64,000 bases of DNA, taken from assembly GCF_030317105.1 (NCBI RefSeq), contig NZ_JASZYG010000011.1:62001-126000 (forward strand). Direction: 5' to 3'. Below are positions 51,159-59,771 of the stretch, one piece after another. Below the pieces are notes generated by a model. It saw only the letters and a list, made by a program, of their open reading frames with translations. It was not told the DNA's origin and searched no databases. The stretch comes from Variovorax brevis (GTDB lineage Bacteria > Pseudomonadota > Gammaproteobacteria > Burkholderiales > Burkholderiaceae_C). The position numbers and the translations under genes are program-made. How positions within the stretch are numbered: the stretch's first letter is position 1; each line of letters opens with the position of its first letter.

Positions 51159-51935
51159 ATGAAGTACCCAACGAATGTTGCGCCGCGATTGCTCGAGGGA
51201 CGCTTGGCAATGATTACGGGAGCGGGGCAAGGCAACGGCCGAGCGCTCGCTCTCGGTTTGTCGCAAGCCGGCGCTCGCGTCATCGTCGCCGACGTGAACG
51301 AAGCAACTGTTCTGGAAACCGCAGAACTGGTACGGGCCGAGGGCGGGGAAGCTTGGGGCTTTGTGCTCGACGTCACGGCCTCGGATGCCTGCCGCGCCTT
51401 GGCGCAACGCGTGGACAAGGAGATCGGGAAGATTGACCTTCTGGTGAACAACGCGGGGATCATCATTCGCGAAACGATGTCCAGCGATAACGCCGAGGCG
51501 AACTGGAGAAAGACCATCGACGTCAACGTGCACGGCACCTTCAACGTGACGATGGCCTGGCTGCCAGCGATCAAGGCCACCAAGGGGTCGATCATCAATA
51601 TTGCCTCGATCGCCGCATACGCCGGCCAGGCCGGGAGCTTGGGGTACTCACCTTCCAAGGGCGCGATCAAGTTGTTTACCCAGTCGCTCGCTCAGGAACT
51701 TGCACCAGCGGGTGTGCGCGTGAATGCGTTGGCGCCAGGCGTCATTGAAACCCCGATGACGGCGCCGACCCGAGACGATCCTGCGCGGCTGGCAGCTTTC
51801 ATGACGCGCATTCCGATGGGCCGTGTCGGGCAAACGGAAGACCTGGTGGGGCCTGTCATCTTTCTGGCATCCGACATGTCTCGCTACGTGACCGGCATCA
51901 CCCTGGCGGTCGATGGCGGATTCCTTGCTGTCTGA
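51159..51935 (+). CDS. SDR-family alcohol dehydrogenase (paralogue of 36695)
   Basis: A 258-aa classical SDR: TGAGQGNGRA, Asp after beta-2 (VADVNEAT, NAD preference), NNAGIII, IASIAAYAGQ and Tyr-Lys as YSPSK (Pro for the usual Ala). AAGGAG lies 5 bp before ATG 51159. Like its paralogue it sits next to a KstD-like desaturase, so it likely makes the ketone that the desaturase needs. Confidence 0.92.
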   Translation: MKYPTNVAPRLLEGRLAMITGAGQGNGRALALGLSQAGARVIVADVNEATVLETAELVRAEGGEAWGFVLDVTASDACRALAQRVDKEIGKIDLLVNNAGIIIRETMSSDNAEANWRKTIDVNVHGTFNVTMAWLPAIKATKGSIINIASIAAYAGQAGSLGYSPSKGAIKLFTQSLAQELAPAGVRVNALAPGVIETPMTAPTRDDPARLAAFMTRIPMGRVGQTEDLVGPVIFLASDMSRYVTGITLAVDGGFLAV

Positions 51936-51969
51936 CAGCCGAAGAACAAACGATCCTGAAGGAGACAAG

Positions 51970-52455
51970 ATGAAACTGACACGTAGCATGGAGAGGCTGA
52001 ATTATTCTCCGCTCACGCTCACCTCCTGGGCTGCCGACAACATCACGTTCTACGACGCTGCAGGCAAGACATTGGCGGACAAGCCGCTGTTCATGCGGAC
52101 GGTCAGCGAAACGCGGACACCCGCGCAACAAAAGCTCTATGACCGCGTCGGACCCAAATTGAAAGCGCCCGGCTCTTTCTCGTTCGCGTTGCACGGGTAC
52201 GACTCTGGCCTGCTGTACGCCAAAGCAGTGGAGCAGGCCAAGACCACAGACGGCTCGGCCGTCGGACTGGCTCTCGAAGATCTCAAGACACCGGTTCAGG
52301 GCCTGCTCAAGACCTATGAAAAGCCTTTCAGCAAGACCAAACACGAGGCACTGACCGCCAAGGATCGCGTCTGGATTCGCTGGAAGGACGGCAAATTGAT
52401 GCCCTACAGCGACGACAAGATCGCCTTGTTTGGCCCCACGGATTTCAAGCAGTAA
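51970..52455 (+). pseudogene. Branched-chain-type ABC receptor with large in-frame deletion
   Basis: A 161-aa frame that begins like a receptor (GGAGACAAG, ATG, MKLTR) and jumps straight to SMERLNYSPLTLTSWAADN, matching the C-terminal 40 percent of the intact receptor at 37524 (SMDKLNYYPRVLSSWAADN). The signal peptide and the whole N-terminal lobe, about 235 residues, are missing. The join CGTAGCATGG looks like a deletion between short direct repeats. The product could not be exported or bind ligand, yet the frame and ribosome site are kept. Confidence 0.85.
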
Positions 52456-52508
52456 TCGTTCAACAACGTTGCGGGGTTGGTGACGGCCTTCGCGCGACAG
52501 GAGACATC

Positions 52509-53432
52509 ATGACAGAGGCACTCTTACAGGCAATCATCAGCGGGCTGGCCGTTGGCGGCGCCTATGCACTCGTGGCGCTGGGTTTCAGCATCACGTTCAC
52601 TACCACCAAGACCATGAATTTCTCCCACGGGGAGTTCGTGTCGGCCGGTGCGTTCATCGGGATGAGTGCGCTCTTCCTGGTATTGGGACTTCCCGTGACG
52701 TCGACTACGTTTGGCGAGGCAATGCCTGGCGCCGGTGCTCAGTTGCTGGCTCTGGCGGCGGCATTGGGCGTCATGGGCTTGCTGGGCTGGCTGCTCTACT
52801 CGATCGGCGTGCGGCCGTTTGCCGGACGCCCCGGCATGGCATGGGTGATGAGCACGCTGGGCTTTGGTGTGATCCTTCAGAGCATTGGACTCGCAATCTG
52901 GGGCCCCAAGCCGGTGGTCGTGCCCGGGCCGGTGGGAGACACCGTGATCCGATTGCTCGGTGTCGGTGTTCGACCGCAGGAACTGCTGACGCTGGCCGTG
53001 GCCGTCGTCATCATGATCGCGTTCGACTGGGTCATGAATCGGACGATGGTAGGTAAGGCGATGCGCGCAGTGGCCGCCAATGGCAACGTGGCCAGCCTCA
53101 TGGGCATCAATACCAATGCAGTCATGATCGGCGCGTTCGTCGTCAGCTCTGCGCTGGCAGGCCTGTCCGGATTCCTTCTGGCGCCCATCGCCCAGGCATC
53201 GCTGTTCATGGGGCTCACCGTCGGACTCAAGGGCTTCTCAGGCGCCATGATCGGTGGACTGAGCAACCCGCGAGGCTGCGTCATCGGTGGCTTTGTGCTG
53301 GGAGTGATGGAATCGCTGGTGAATCTTTGGCAAGCCCAGTGGCGCGAGGTGGCGGTGTTTGCCCTTGTGATCCTGGTCCTTGCGTTTCGCCCTACGGGCC
53401 TGTTCGGCAAGAAGTTGGTGGAGAAGGTATGA
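52509..53432 (+). CDS. livH: Branched-chain-type ABC permease LivH
   Basis: A 307-aa integral membrane protein with about 8 hydrophobic segments. GLAVGGAYALVALGFSITFT is the LivH N-terminal signature and AVAANGNVASLMGINTNAVM the conserved coupling loop. The stop overlaps the next start (ATGA). Forms the inner-membrane pore with the LivM half of the following fusion. The family also carries aromatic acids and urea, so amino acid transport should not be assumed. Confidence 0.92.
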   Translation: MTEALLQAIISGLAVGGAYALVALGFSITFTTTKTMNFSHGEFVSAGAFIGMSALFLVLGLPVTSTTFGEAMPGAGAQLLALAAALGVMGLLGWLLYSIGVRPFAGRPGMAWVMSTLGFGVILQSIGLAIWGPKPVVVPGPVGDTVIRLLGVGVRPQELLTLAVAVVIMIAFDWVMNRTMVGKAMRAVAANGNVASLMGINTNAVMIGAFVVSSALAGLSGFLLAPIAQASLFMGLTVGLKGFSGAMIGGLSNPRGCVIGGFVLGVMESLVNLWQAQWREVAVFALVILVLAFRPTGLFGKKLVEKV

Positions 53433-55204
53433 AGCGCGCTCAACATTCCCTGGGTGTCGTGCTCTTCGCTGCGGCGTTGATTGGCATCACCTCTCTTTTC
53501 GGAAACGACTACTACCTGCGCATCGTGTTCATGATGTGCGTGTATTACCTCTGCGCTGCTGGCATGAACGTGCTGGTGGGCTATGCGGGCCAGAAGTCTC
53601 TCGGCCAAGCCGGCCTCTTTGCCGCAGGTGCCTACGCAGTGGCTTTGCTCACCACACGCACCGAGATGAATCCATGGCTAGCACTGGTTGCAGCAGCAGC
53701 GATTTCCGGTGTCTGCGGTGTGCTGATTGCCTTGCCATCGCTGCGAGTCAAGGGTCCGTACCTGGCGATGGTCACTCTGGCGTTTGGGATCGTCGTAGAG
53801 AAACTCGTGGGGGAATGGACCGAGGTGTTCGGCGGTCCGCAGGGTATCTATGGCATCAAGGCCTTGACCTGGAACGGCCAACCGTTGATGTCCAACCAAT
53901 GGGTATGGCTTGCTATCGTTCTCTGTGCCGTTACGCATCTGTTGCTGCTCAACCTGATGCAAGGCCGGTTCGGACGCGCACTGCTTTCGCTTCAGGCAGA
54001 CGAGATCGCGTCGGCGTCGGTCGGCGTCAGGGTCTACCGTGCCAAGGTGATTGCGTTCGTCATCGCGGCAGTGACGTGCGGAATCGCCGGCGCATTGGTG
54101 GCCCAGCAGAACCAGTACATCAATTCAGACTTCATCTCTTTCCACCTGTCCATCTTTATCTTGCTCCTGGTACTTTTCGGCGGAGCCGGATCGCAGTACG
54201 GGCCGCTGGTGGGCACGGTCCTTCTCACCGCCATTGATGCGTTGCTGGCGCGTTGGCCATCGGCCCAGCACTTTCTGTACGGCTTCCTGTTGCTTTTCGC
54301 TCTCTATGTCATGCCCGGTGGCGTCGTTGGATTCTTTTCCAAATGGTTCCGCCGCACCGAAGACGCGCCCAAGTCTTCGGCCGCAGGTGGCACTCCAACG
54401 CGCATCGGCCCGGTCGGCAGCGGTGAACTGCTCGTCGTCGAGGGCGTCACCAAGAATTTCGGCGGCGTGAAGCCGGCACAGAATGTTTCGTTCCGGCTCC
54501 AGCGCGGCCACATACATGCCTTGATCGGGCCAAACGGCGCTGGAAAAAGCACCATGATCAACATGTTGACCGGCCTCATCGATCCCACCGAAGGTTCAAT
54601 CCGGTTCCTCAATGAGGAAGTGTCAGGCCGGCCGGTCCATTCGATCTGCTGCATGGGCATGGGGCGTACGTTCCAGAACCTGCGTCTTTTCGCCGATCTG
54701 TCGGTCCTGGACAACGTCATGCTGGGGCGACATAGCCGAATGAAGAACGGCTTTCTGGCGTCTTTGGTCGCACTCCCCAGTGCGCGCAAGCAGGAGGCGG
54801 AAACACGTGCCCGTGCACTTCAGCTGCTTGAACTGGTCGACCTCCTGCATCTTGCCCATCACGCCGCGGGCAGCTTGCCCTACGGCCTGCAGCGTCGCGT
54901 TGAACTCGCCCGCGCACTCGCCACCGAGCCACAACTGCTTCTGCTCGACGAACCGGCGGCCGGCCTCAACCCGCAGGAGACTGCCGAACTGGGTCAATTG
55001 CTCGTTCGAATCGGCAAGTGCGGAGTGACCATCCTGATGGTCGAGCATCACATGGACCTCGTCATGTCGGTCTCTGACCATGTCATCGTCCTGGACTACG
55101 GGATCAAGATTGCCGAGGGCAAGCCAGCCGAGGTGCAGGCCAACCCTCGAGTCGTAGAGGCATACCTGGGCGTGGACGAGCCCGAAGAGGCACTCGCTGC
55201 CTGA
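53429..55204 (+). CDS. LivM-LivG fusion: ABC permease joined to ATPase
   Basis: A 591-aa protein. Residues 1 to about 305 are a LivM permease (GMNVLVGYAGQKSLGQAGLF, LPSLRVKGPYLAMVTLAFGI, YGPLVGTVLLTA). After a linker rich in Ser, Gly and Pro, residues from about 330 are a LivG ATPase: Walker A GPNGAGKST near 367, GRTFQNLRLF (Q-loop), signature-like LPYGLQRRVELARAL and Walker B LLLLDEPAAGLNP, then HHMDLVMSVSD. The signature lacks the usual SGGQ (SLPYGLQ), which is normal for LivG. Start ATG overlaps the livH stop. Confidence 0.92.
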   Translation: MKRAQHSLGVVLFAAALIGITSLFGNDYYLRIVFMMCVYYLCAAGMNVLVGYAGQKSLGQAGLFAAGAYAVALLTTRTEMNPWLALVAAAAISGVCGVLIALPSLRVKGPYLAMVTLAFGIVVEKLVGEWTEVFGGPQGIYGIKALTWNGQPLMSNQWVWLAIVLCAVTHLLLLNLMQGRFGRALLSLQADEIASASVGVRVYRAKVIAFVIAAVTCGIAGALVAQQNQYINSDFISFHLSIFILLLVLFGGAGSQYGPLVGTVLLTAIDALLARWPSAQHFLYGFLLLFALYVMPGGVVGFFSKWFRRTEDAPKSSAAGGTPTRIGPVGSGELLVVEGVTKNFGGVKPAQNVSFRLQRGHIHALIGPNGAGKSTMINMLTGLIDPTEGSIRFLNEEVSGRPVHSICCMGMGRTFQNLRLFADLSVLDNVMLGRHSRMKNGFLASLVALPSARKQEAETRARALQLLELVDLLHLAHHAAGSLPYGLQRRVELARALATEPQLLLLDEPAAGLNPQETAELGQLLVRIGKCGVTILMVEHHMDLVMSVSDHVIVLDYGIKIAEGKPAEVQANPRVVEAYLGVDEPEEALAA

Positions 55205-55218
55205 ACGGAAAGTTGACT

Positions 55219-55929
55219 ATGCTGAAAATCGAAAAAGTCAAAGTTGCCTACGGGGCGATCCAGGCGGTCAAGGGCGTCAGCCTCGAGGTCCGCCAGGGCG
55301 AAGTGGTCACGATCATCGGTGCCAACGGCGCAGGCAAGAGCACGTTGCTCAAGAGCATCTGCGGGCTGGAGCCGGTCGCCGAAGGCCGGATCCTGATTGA
55401 CGGGAAAGACATCACCAGTGAGCGCGCTCATCAGCGCGTGGCCCTCGGCCTTGCGATGTCGCCGGAAGGCCGGGGCGTGTTCGCCGACCAGACCGTTCGG
55501 GAGAACCTCATGCTGGGGGGGTACTCCCGCAGGAAGGATGCTGCTGCAATACATGCCTCCATCGAGCGCGAATTCAATCGCTTTCCCAGGCTACGTGAGC
55601 GCCAGGACCAAATGTCTGGAACCCTGTCGGGCGGCGAGCAGCAGATGCTGGCAATCTCACGGGCACTGATGAGCGAGCCGCGCCTGTTGCTTCTGGACGA
55701 GCCTTCGTTGGGACTCGCCCCCCTGATCATCAAGGACATCTTCAACGCGATTCGACAACTGCGCGAATCGGGATTGACCATTCTGCTGGTCGAGCAGATG
55801 GCAAAGCAGGCGTTGGGAGTGGCCGACCGGGCCTATGTGCTCGAGACCGGCCACATCACACTGGAGGGCTCAGGCCGCCAGCTCCTCAACGATCCAAAGG
55901 TGAAGGCTGCCTACCTCGGCACGCATTGA
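55219..55929 (+). CDS. livF: Branched-chain-type ABC ATPase LivF
   Basis: A 236-aa ATPase: Walker A GANGAGKST, MSPEGRGVFADQTVRENLML, signature GTLSGGEQQMLAISRALM, Walker B LLLLDEPSLGLAP, and EQMAKQALGVADRAYVLETG. ATG 55219 has GGAAAG 6 bp upstream. It pairs with the LivG half of the preceding fusion to drive import. Completes the transporter, apart from the deleted receptor at 51970. Confidence 0.94.
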   Translation: MLKIEKVKVAYGAIQAVKGVSLEVRQGEVVTIIGANGAGKSTLLKSICGLEPVAEGRILIDGKDITSERAHQRVALGLAMSPEGRGVFADQTVRENLMLGGYSRRKDAAAIHASIEREFNRFPRLRERQDQMSGTLSGGEQQMLAISRALMSEPRLLLLDEPSLGLAPLIIKDIFNAIRQLRESGLTILLVEQMAKQALGVADRAYVLETGHITLEGSGRQLLNDPKVKAAYLGTH

Positions 55930-55960
55930 CCGCCATACAACCACCCACAAAGGACTACTC

Positions 55961-56920
55961 ATGACCGCCGTCAAGAAATTCGCCAGCCAGGCCGACCTCG
56001 AAGAGAAGAAGGTCACTTTCAGTCAGATCTCCGAGCATGCTTGGGCCTATACGGCCGAAGGCGATCCGAACACCGGCATCATCATCGGTGACGATGCAGT
56101 GCTTGTCGCCGACACGCAGGCCACGCCGGCCATGGCCGCCGACGTGATCCGCCGCATCCGCGAAGTCACCGACAAGCCGATCAAGTACGTGGTGCTAACC
56201 CACTATCACGCTGTGCGCGTGCTGGGCGCGAGCGCCTACGAGCCGCAGCACATCATTGCCAGCCAGGACACGTATGACCTGATTGTCGAGCGCGGCGAGC
56301 AGGACAAGGCCAGTGAGATCGGCCGCTTCCCACGCCTGTTCCAGAACGTCGAGACGGTGCCGGCCGGCATGACTTGGCCGACCATGACCTTCACCGGGAA
56401 GATGACCTTGTGGCTCGGCAAGCTCGAAGTGCAGTTGCTGCAACTCGGCCGCGGCCATACCAAGGGCGATACGGTGGTCTGGCTGCCGGGCGAGGGCGCG
56501 TTGCTGTCGGGTGACCTGGTCGAATTCGGTGCCACGCCTTACGCTGGCGATGCGTATTTCAAAGACTGGCCCAAGACGCTGGACAACCTCGCAGCGCTGA
56601 AGCCGAAGGCGCTGGTGCCAGGCCGCGGGGCTGCGCTGACCACGCCAGATGAAGTGGCCAAGGGGCTCAACGAGACGCGCGACTTCATCGCCGATGTCTA
56701 CGCCAATGTGCAAAAGGGTGTGGCCGCGGGCATGGATTTGAATGCAGTCTACAAGGACACATTTGCAACGTTGAAACCAAAGTACGGTCACTGGGTGATC
56801 TTCGATCACTGCATGCCGTTTGACGTGACACGCTGCTATGACGAGGCGACCCAGTACACCGATCCGCGCATCTGGACTGCCGAGCGGGACGTTGAGATGT
56901 GGAAGACCCTCGAAGGCTGA
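55961..56920 (+). CDS. MBL-fold hydrolase with altered metal motif
   Basis: A 319-aa metallo-beta-lactamase-fold protein: VADTQATPAMAADVIRRIRE, LTHYHAVRVLGASAYE, LLQLGRGHTKGDTVVWLPGE and LLSGDLVEFG. The canonical HxHxDH motif reads H81-Y-H83-A-V-R86: the Asp and last His of the second metal site are Val and Arg. This HYHAVRVLGA form seems to define a subgroup found in aromatic/CoA degradation clusters. It may bind one metal or use a different mechanism. Substrate unknown; a lactone or thioester is plausible. Confidence 0.87.
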   Translation: MTAVKKFASQADLEEKKVTFSQISEHAWAYTAEGDPNTGIIIGDDAVLVADTQATPAMAADVIRRIREVTDKPIKYVVLTHYHAVRVLGASAYEPQHIIASQDTYDLIVERGEQDKASEIGRFPRLFQNVETVPAGMTWPTMTFTGKMTLWLGKLEVQLLQLGRGHTKGDTVVWLPGEGALLSGDLVEFGATPYAGDAYFKDWPKTLDNLAALKPKALVPGRGAALTTPDEVAKGLNETRDFIADVYANVQKGVAAGMDLNAVYKDTFATLKPKYGHWVIFDHCMPFDVTRCYDEATQYTDPRIWTAERDVEMWKTLEG

Positions 56921-57249
56921 TCCGCTTGAGCTAGTGCCCCGCCCCGATCCGTCGACGCACTGACATGCGTTGACGGTCGCCCCACGGGAGCGAGCTTCTC
57001 TCCAGCTTTTTTCGCGGCGCTACTGCGCGGCGCGCGGGTGCGTTCGTCCTGTTGGCGGGCTTGCAGGCCAATGTGCATGCCCAACAGATCTCTTCGCGAG
57101 GACCTCATGACCGTTGAATCAACCAGCCTGACGGAACTTCGGAACGGGCTCAACGCCGAACTCACCGGCGCGCAAGCATCGTGGCCGTCGAGGTCGCGGC
57201 GCCATGCGTTCTCGCAACATGTCGGCAGTGATCGTCCCGGTGTGACAGC
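56921..57249. other. Gap between MBL and CoA-transferase genes
   Basis: About 330 bp. It contains a GC-rich hairpin (56949-56976) and a short plus-strand frame from 57107 of about 48 codons with no similarity I recognise, which ends inside the next start. Probably the boundary between two transcripts. Confidence 0.5.
56949..56976 (+). terminator. GC-rich hairpin after the MBL gene
   Basis: CCGTCGACGCA (56949-56959) and TGCGTTGACGG (56966-56976) pair along 11 positions with one G-U wobble around a 6-nt loop. No T-run follows, so intrinsic termination would be weak; it could instead protect the mRNA end. Confidence 0.4.
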
Positions 57250-57909
57250 ATGAAGAAGGCGGTCCCGATCGAGGAGGCAGTCTCGATGATCCCGGAAGGG
57301 GCCACTGTCATGGTGGGTGGCTTCATGGGCGTCGGTTGCCCAGCCCGGCTTATCGAAGAACTGATCCGGCAGCGTCGCGGCGGGCTGACCCTCATCAGCA
57401 ATGACACAGCGCGTCCTGGCGTGGGCGTGGGACGCCTTGTGGACGCGGGCCTGGTCCGCAAGGTCATTGCCAGTCACATTGGGACAAACGCGGTGACGCA
57501 GCAGCTCATGCTCAACGGGTCGCTGGATGTCGAGCTCGTGCCTCAGGGTACCCTGGCTGAAAGAGTGCGCGCTGGAGGTTTCGGCCTGGGTGGTGTACTG
57601 ACGCCAACAGGCGTCGGAACTCTGGTCGCCGAGGGAAAGCGCACGCTGGAGGTGGACGGTCGAAACTATCTGCTCGAGACTGCTCTGCACGCCGATTTTT
57701 CGCTGATCAGCGCGAAACGCGCAGACTACTACGGCAACCTTGAGTACACCCTGACTGCACGGAATTTCAATCCGCTGATGGCCATGGCGGCGGCGACGAC
57801 GATCGCTGAAGCTGAAAGCATCGTTCCGGTCGGAATGATCGCTCCCGACTGTGTGATCACTCCCGGCGTCCTGGTACAGGTTCTCGTCGGAAAGGAGCGT
57901 GTGTCGTGA
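57250..57909 (+). CDS. 3-oxoacid CoA-transferase subunit A
   Basis: A 219-aa family I CoA-transferase alpha subunit (AtoD/PcaI/ScoA-like): GATVMVGGFMGVGCPARLIE, NDTARPGVGVGRLV, PQGTLAERVRAGGFGLGGVL, and HADFSLISAKRADYYGN. ATG 57250; the stop overlaps the GTG of subunit B. Moves CoA from succinyl- or acetyl-CoA to a carboxylic or 3-oxo acid. If acetoacetate from FahA is the substrate, this enzyme would close that branch; other acids are equally possible. Confidence 0.93.
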   Translation: MKKAVPIEEAVSMIPEGATVMVGGFMGVGCPARLIEELIRQRRGGLTLISNDTARPGVGVGRLVDAGLVRKVIASHIGTNAVTQQLMLNGSLDVELVPQGTLAERVRAGGFGLGGVLTPTGVGTLVAEGKRTLEVDGRNYLLETALHADFSLISAKRADYYGNLEYTLTARNFNPLMAMAAATTIAEAESIVPVGMIAPDCVITPGVLVQVLVGKERVS

Positions 57910-58553
57910 GTGACAAGGACGTCATCGCAAGGCGCGTTGCGCGCGAACTGAAGGACGGGGACCGGGTCAATCTGGGCATCGGCTTGCCCACGCTGGTCGC
58001 TCAGTATCTCCCTGCGTCACTTCACGTCTTCTTCCATTCCGAGAATGGAATCATCGGCATGAGCCCTTTGCCTGGCGAGGGGTTCGAGGACATCAACCTG
58101 ACAGACGCAGGCGGTCGTCCGGTCGGCGCGTTGCCGGGGGCGTGCGCATTCGACTCCGCCTTCTCGTTCGGAATGATCCGCGGCGGGCATCTGGATGTGA
58201 CCGTTCTGGGTGGCCTGGAGGTCGACGAACTGGGCCAACTGGCGAACTGGATGGTGCCCGGTTTGATGGTTCCCGGAATGGGCGGTGCAATGGACCTGGT
58301 CACCGGTGCGCGACGTGTCATCGTCGCCATGACGCATCGATCCCGGAGCGGCTCCAAGATTGTGCCGCGCTGCACACTCCCGATCACCTCGGTGAGGCGA
58401 GTCGATCTGGTCGTCACCGAACTCGCAGTGATTCGACCCACAGCAGACGGGCTTGTCCTCCAAGAGACCGCACCTGGCGTGTCGGTCCGTCAGGTCCTGG
58501 AGGCGACCGACGCAAACCTGATTCTTGGCCCGAAACTGGAGGGATGCATGTGA
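57906..58553 (+). CDS. 3-oxoacid CoA-transferase subunit B
   Basis: A 215-aa family I beta subunit (AtoA/PcaJ/ScoB-like). The catalytic glutamate is in HSENGIIGM; GDRVNLGIGLPTLVAQYLP and VPGMGGAMDLVTGARRVIVA are the other marks. Starts at GTG 57906 inside the alpha-subunit stop (GTGA), so the two are coupled. Confidence 0.94.
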   Translation: MSDKDVIARRVARELKDGDRVNLGIGLPTLVAQYLPASLHVFFHSENGIIGMSPLPGEGFEDINLTDAGGRPVGALPGACAFDSAFSFGMIRGGHLDVTVLGGLEVDELGQLANWMVPGLMVPGMGGAMDLVTGARRVIVAMTHRSRSGSKIVPRCTLPITSVRRVDLVVTELAVIRPTADGLVLQETAPGVSVRQVLEATDANLILGPKLEGCM

Positions 58554-59767
58554 GCGCGACTGACATCAAGCATGGTGCCGCCGGAAGTGCTCAGCCGCTC
58601 GATTCCCGGATGTTGTGGCTTCTTGGAATTTGCGCCTTCGCAAGCATGGCTTCGATGCGCGTCTGCGATGCGATGCTGCCCCTGCTGGCGGCACAGTATT
58701 CGACCACGACTGGTCAAGCCGCCCGAACGATTTCCGCCTTTGCGTTGGCTTACGGCGTGCTCCAGCTGTTCTACGGACCGCTCGGAGATCGTATCGGCAA
58801 AGCACGCGTGGTGGCCTTCGCGACGCTGGCGTGCACGCTCGGAAGTACAGCGGCCGCCTTCTCGCCGAGTCTCGAGTGGCTGGTTGCCAGTCGCGTTGTG
58901 TCAGGCATGGCGGCGGCGGGCATCATTCCGCTGACCATGGCCTGGATCGGGGACAACGTCGCCTACGAGGATCGCCAGGAGGTCCTGGCCAGGTTGCTGG
59001 GCGCTACGGTGTTCGGGATGATCTGTGGCCAGTGGCTTGGTGGGCTCATTGCCGAAATGTTGAGCTGGCGCTTGGCGTTCGCTGTGCTTGCCGTGGTCTT
59101 CCTCTTCAGCGGCACGGTACTCGCCAAACGGGCGCGGTCCGTCGTCGCCTCGGAGCCCGACAACTCCCGAGGTGTCCTGCTGCGCGCGTTGGACGTGTTC
59201 GCGCGGCCTTGGGCACGAACGGTGCTGGTCGTGACCTTCGTTGAAGGCGCGCTGGCTTTCAGCGCCCTTGCTTTCATTCCATCTCATCTGCATTCCGCGT
59301 TCGGCCTGTCGATGCCAGCGGCAGGGGGGATCGTCGCGCTCTATGGAGTGGGAGGTCTGCTCTTCAGCCGTTGCGCTCGTCTGCTGCTCGATCAGGTCGG
59401 GGAGAGCGGCTTGGCGATCACCGGCGGTGTTTGCTTGGGGCTTGCGTTCGCAACCATCGCATTCGCGCCGTCCTGGATGTTTGCCCCGCCCGCATGTCTG
59501 GTCGCCGGCTTCGGCTTCTACGCCTTGCACAACACCTTGCAGACCAACGCCACCCAGATGGCGCCCGCGGCACGTGGGACGGCAGTCTCCCTGTTCGCAT
59601 GCGTCCTGTTTCTCGGGCAGTCGATTGGCATCCTTGCTGCGGCCTGGATCGTGGACCGTTTCTCATCGTCAGCGGTTTTCGCGTCTGCCGCGCTGGGGCT
59701 TGCGGTCCTTGGCGGAGGTTTCGCGGTCCTGGTCGGGCTCCACGTCAGGCGACTGAGGGCGGCTTGA
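58550..59767 (+). CDS. MFS transporter (drug/metabolite efflux-like)
   Basis: A 405-aa permease with 12 predicted segments. The loop 2-3 motif is FYGPLGDRIGKARVV and the TM5 region reads ATVFGMICGQWLGGLIAEML, nearer to the DHA1 exporters than to organic-acid symporters. GGAGGG (58538-58543) lies 6 bp before GTG 58550, which overlaps the transferase stop; an ATG at 58544 is too close to that site. Substrate unknown. Confidence 0.88.
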   Translation: MSATDIKHGAAGSAQPLDSRMLWLLGICAFASMASMRVCDAMLPLLAAQYSTTTGQAARTISAFALAYGVLQLFYGPLGDRIGKARVVAFATLACTLGSTAAAFSPSLEWLVASRVVSGMAAAGIIPLTMAWIGDNVAYEDRQEVLARLLGATVFGMICGQWLGGLIAEMLSWRLAFAVLAVVFLFSGTVLAKRARSVVASEPDNSRGVLLRALDVFARPWARTVLVVTFVEGALAFSALAFIPSHLHSAFGLSMPAAGGIVALYGVGGLLFSRCARLLLDQVGESGLAITGGVCLGLAFATIAFAPSWMFAPPACLVAGFGFYALHNTLQTNATQMAPAARGTAVSLFACVLFLGQSIGILAAAWIVDRFSSSAVFASAALGLAVLGGGFAVLVGLHVRRLRAA

Positions 59768-59771
59768 CCCA

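Noticed and set aside
56836..57690. A 284-codon minus-strand frame covering the gap before the CoA-transferase
   Set aside because: It overlaps the MBL gene end and the transferase start, has no recognisable domain, and its composition is that of an antisense shadow.
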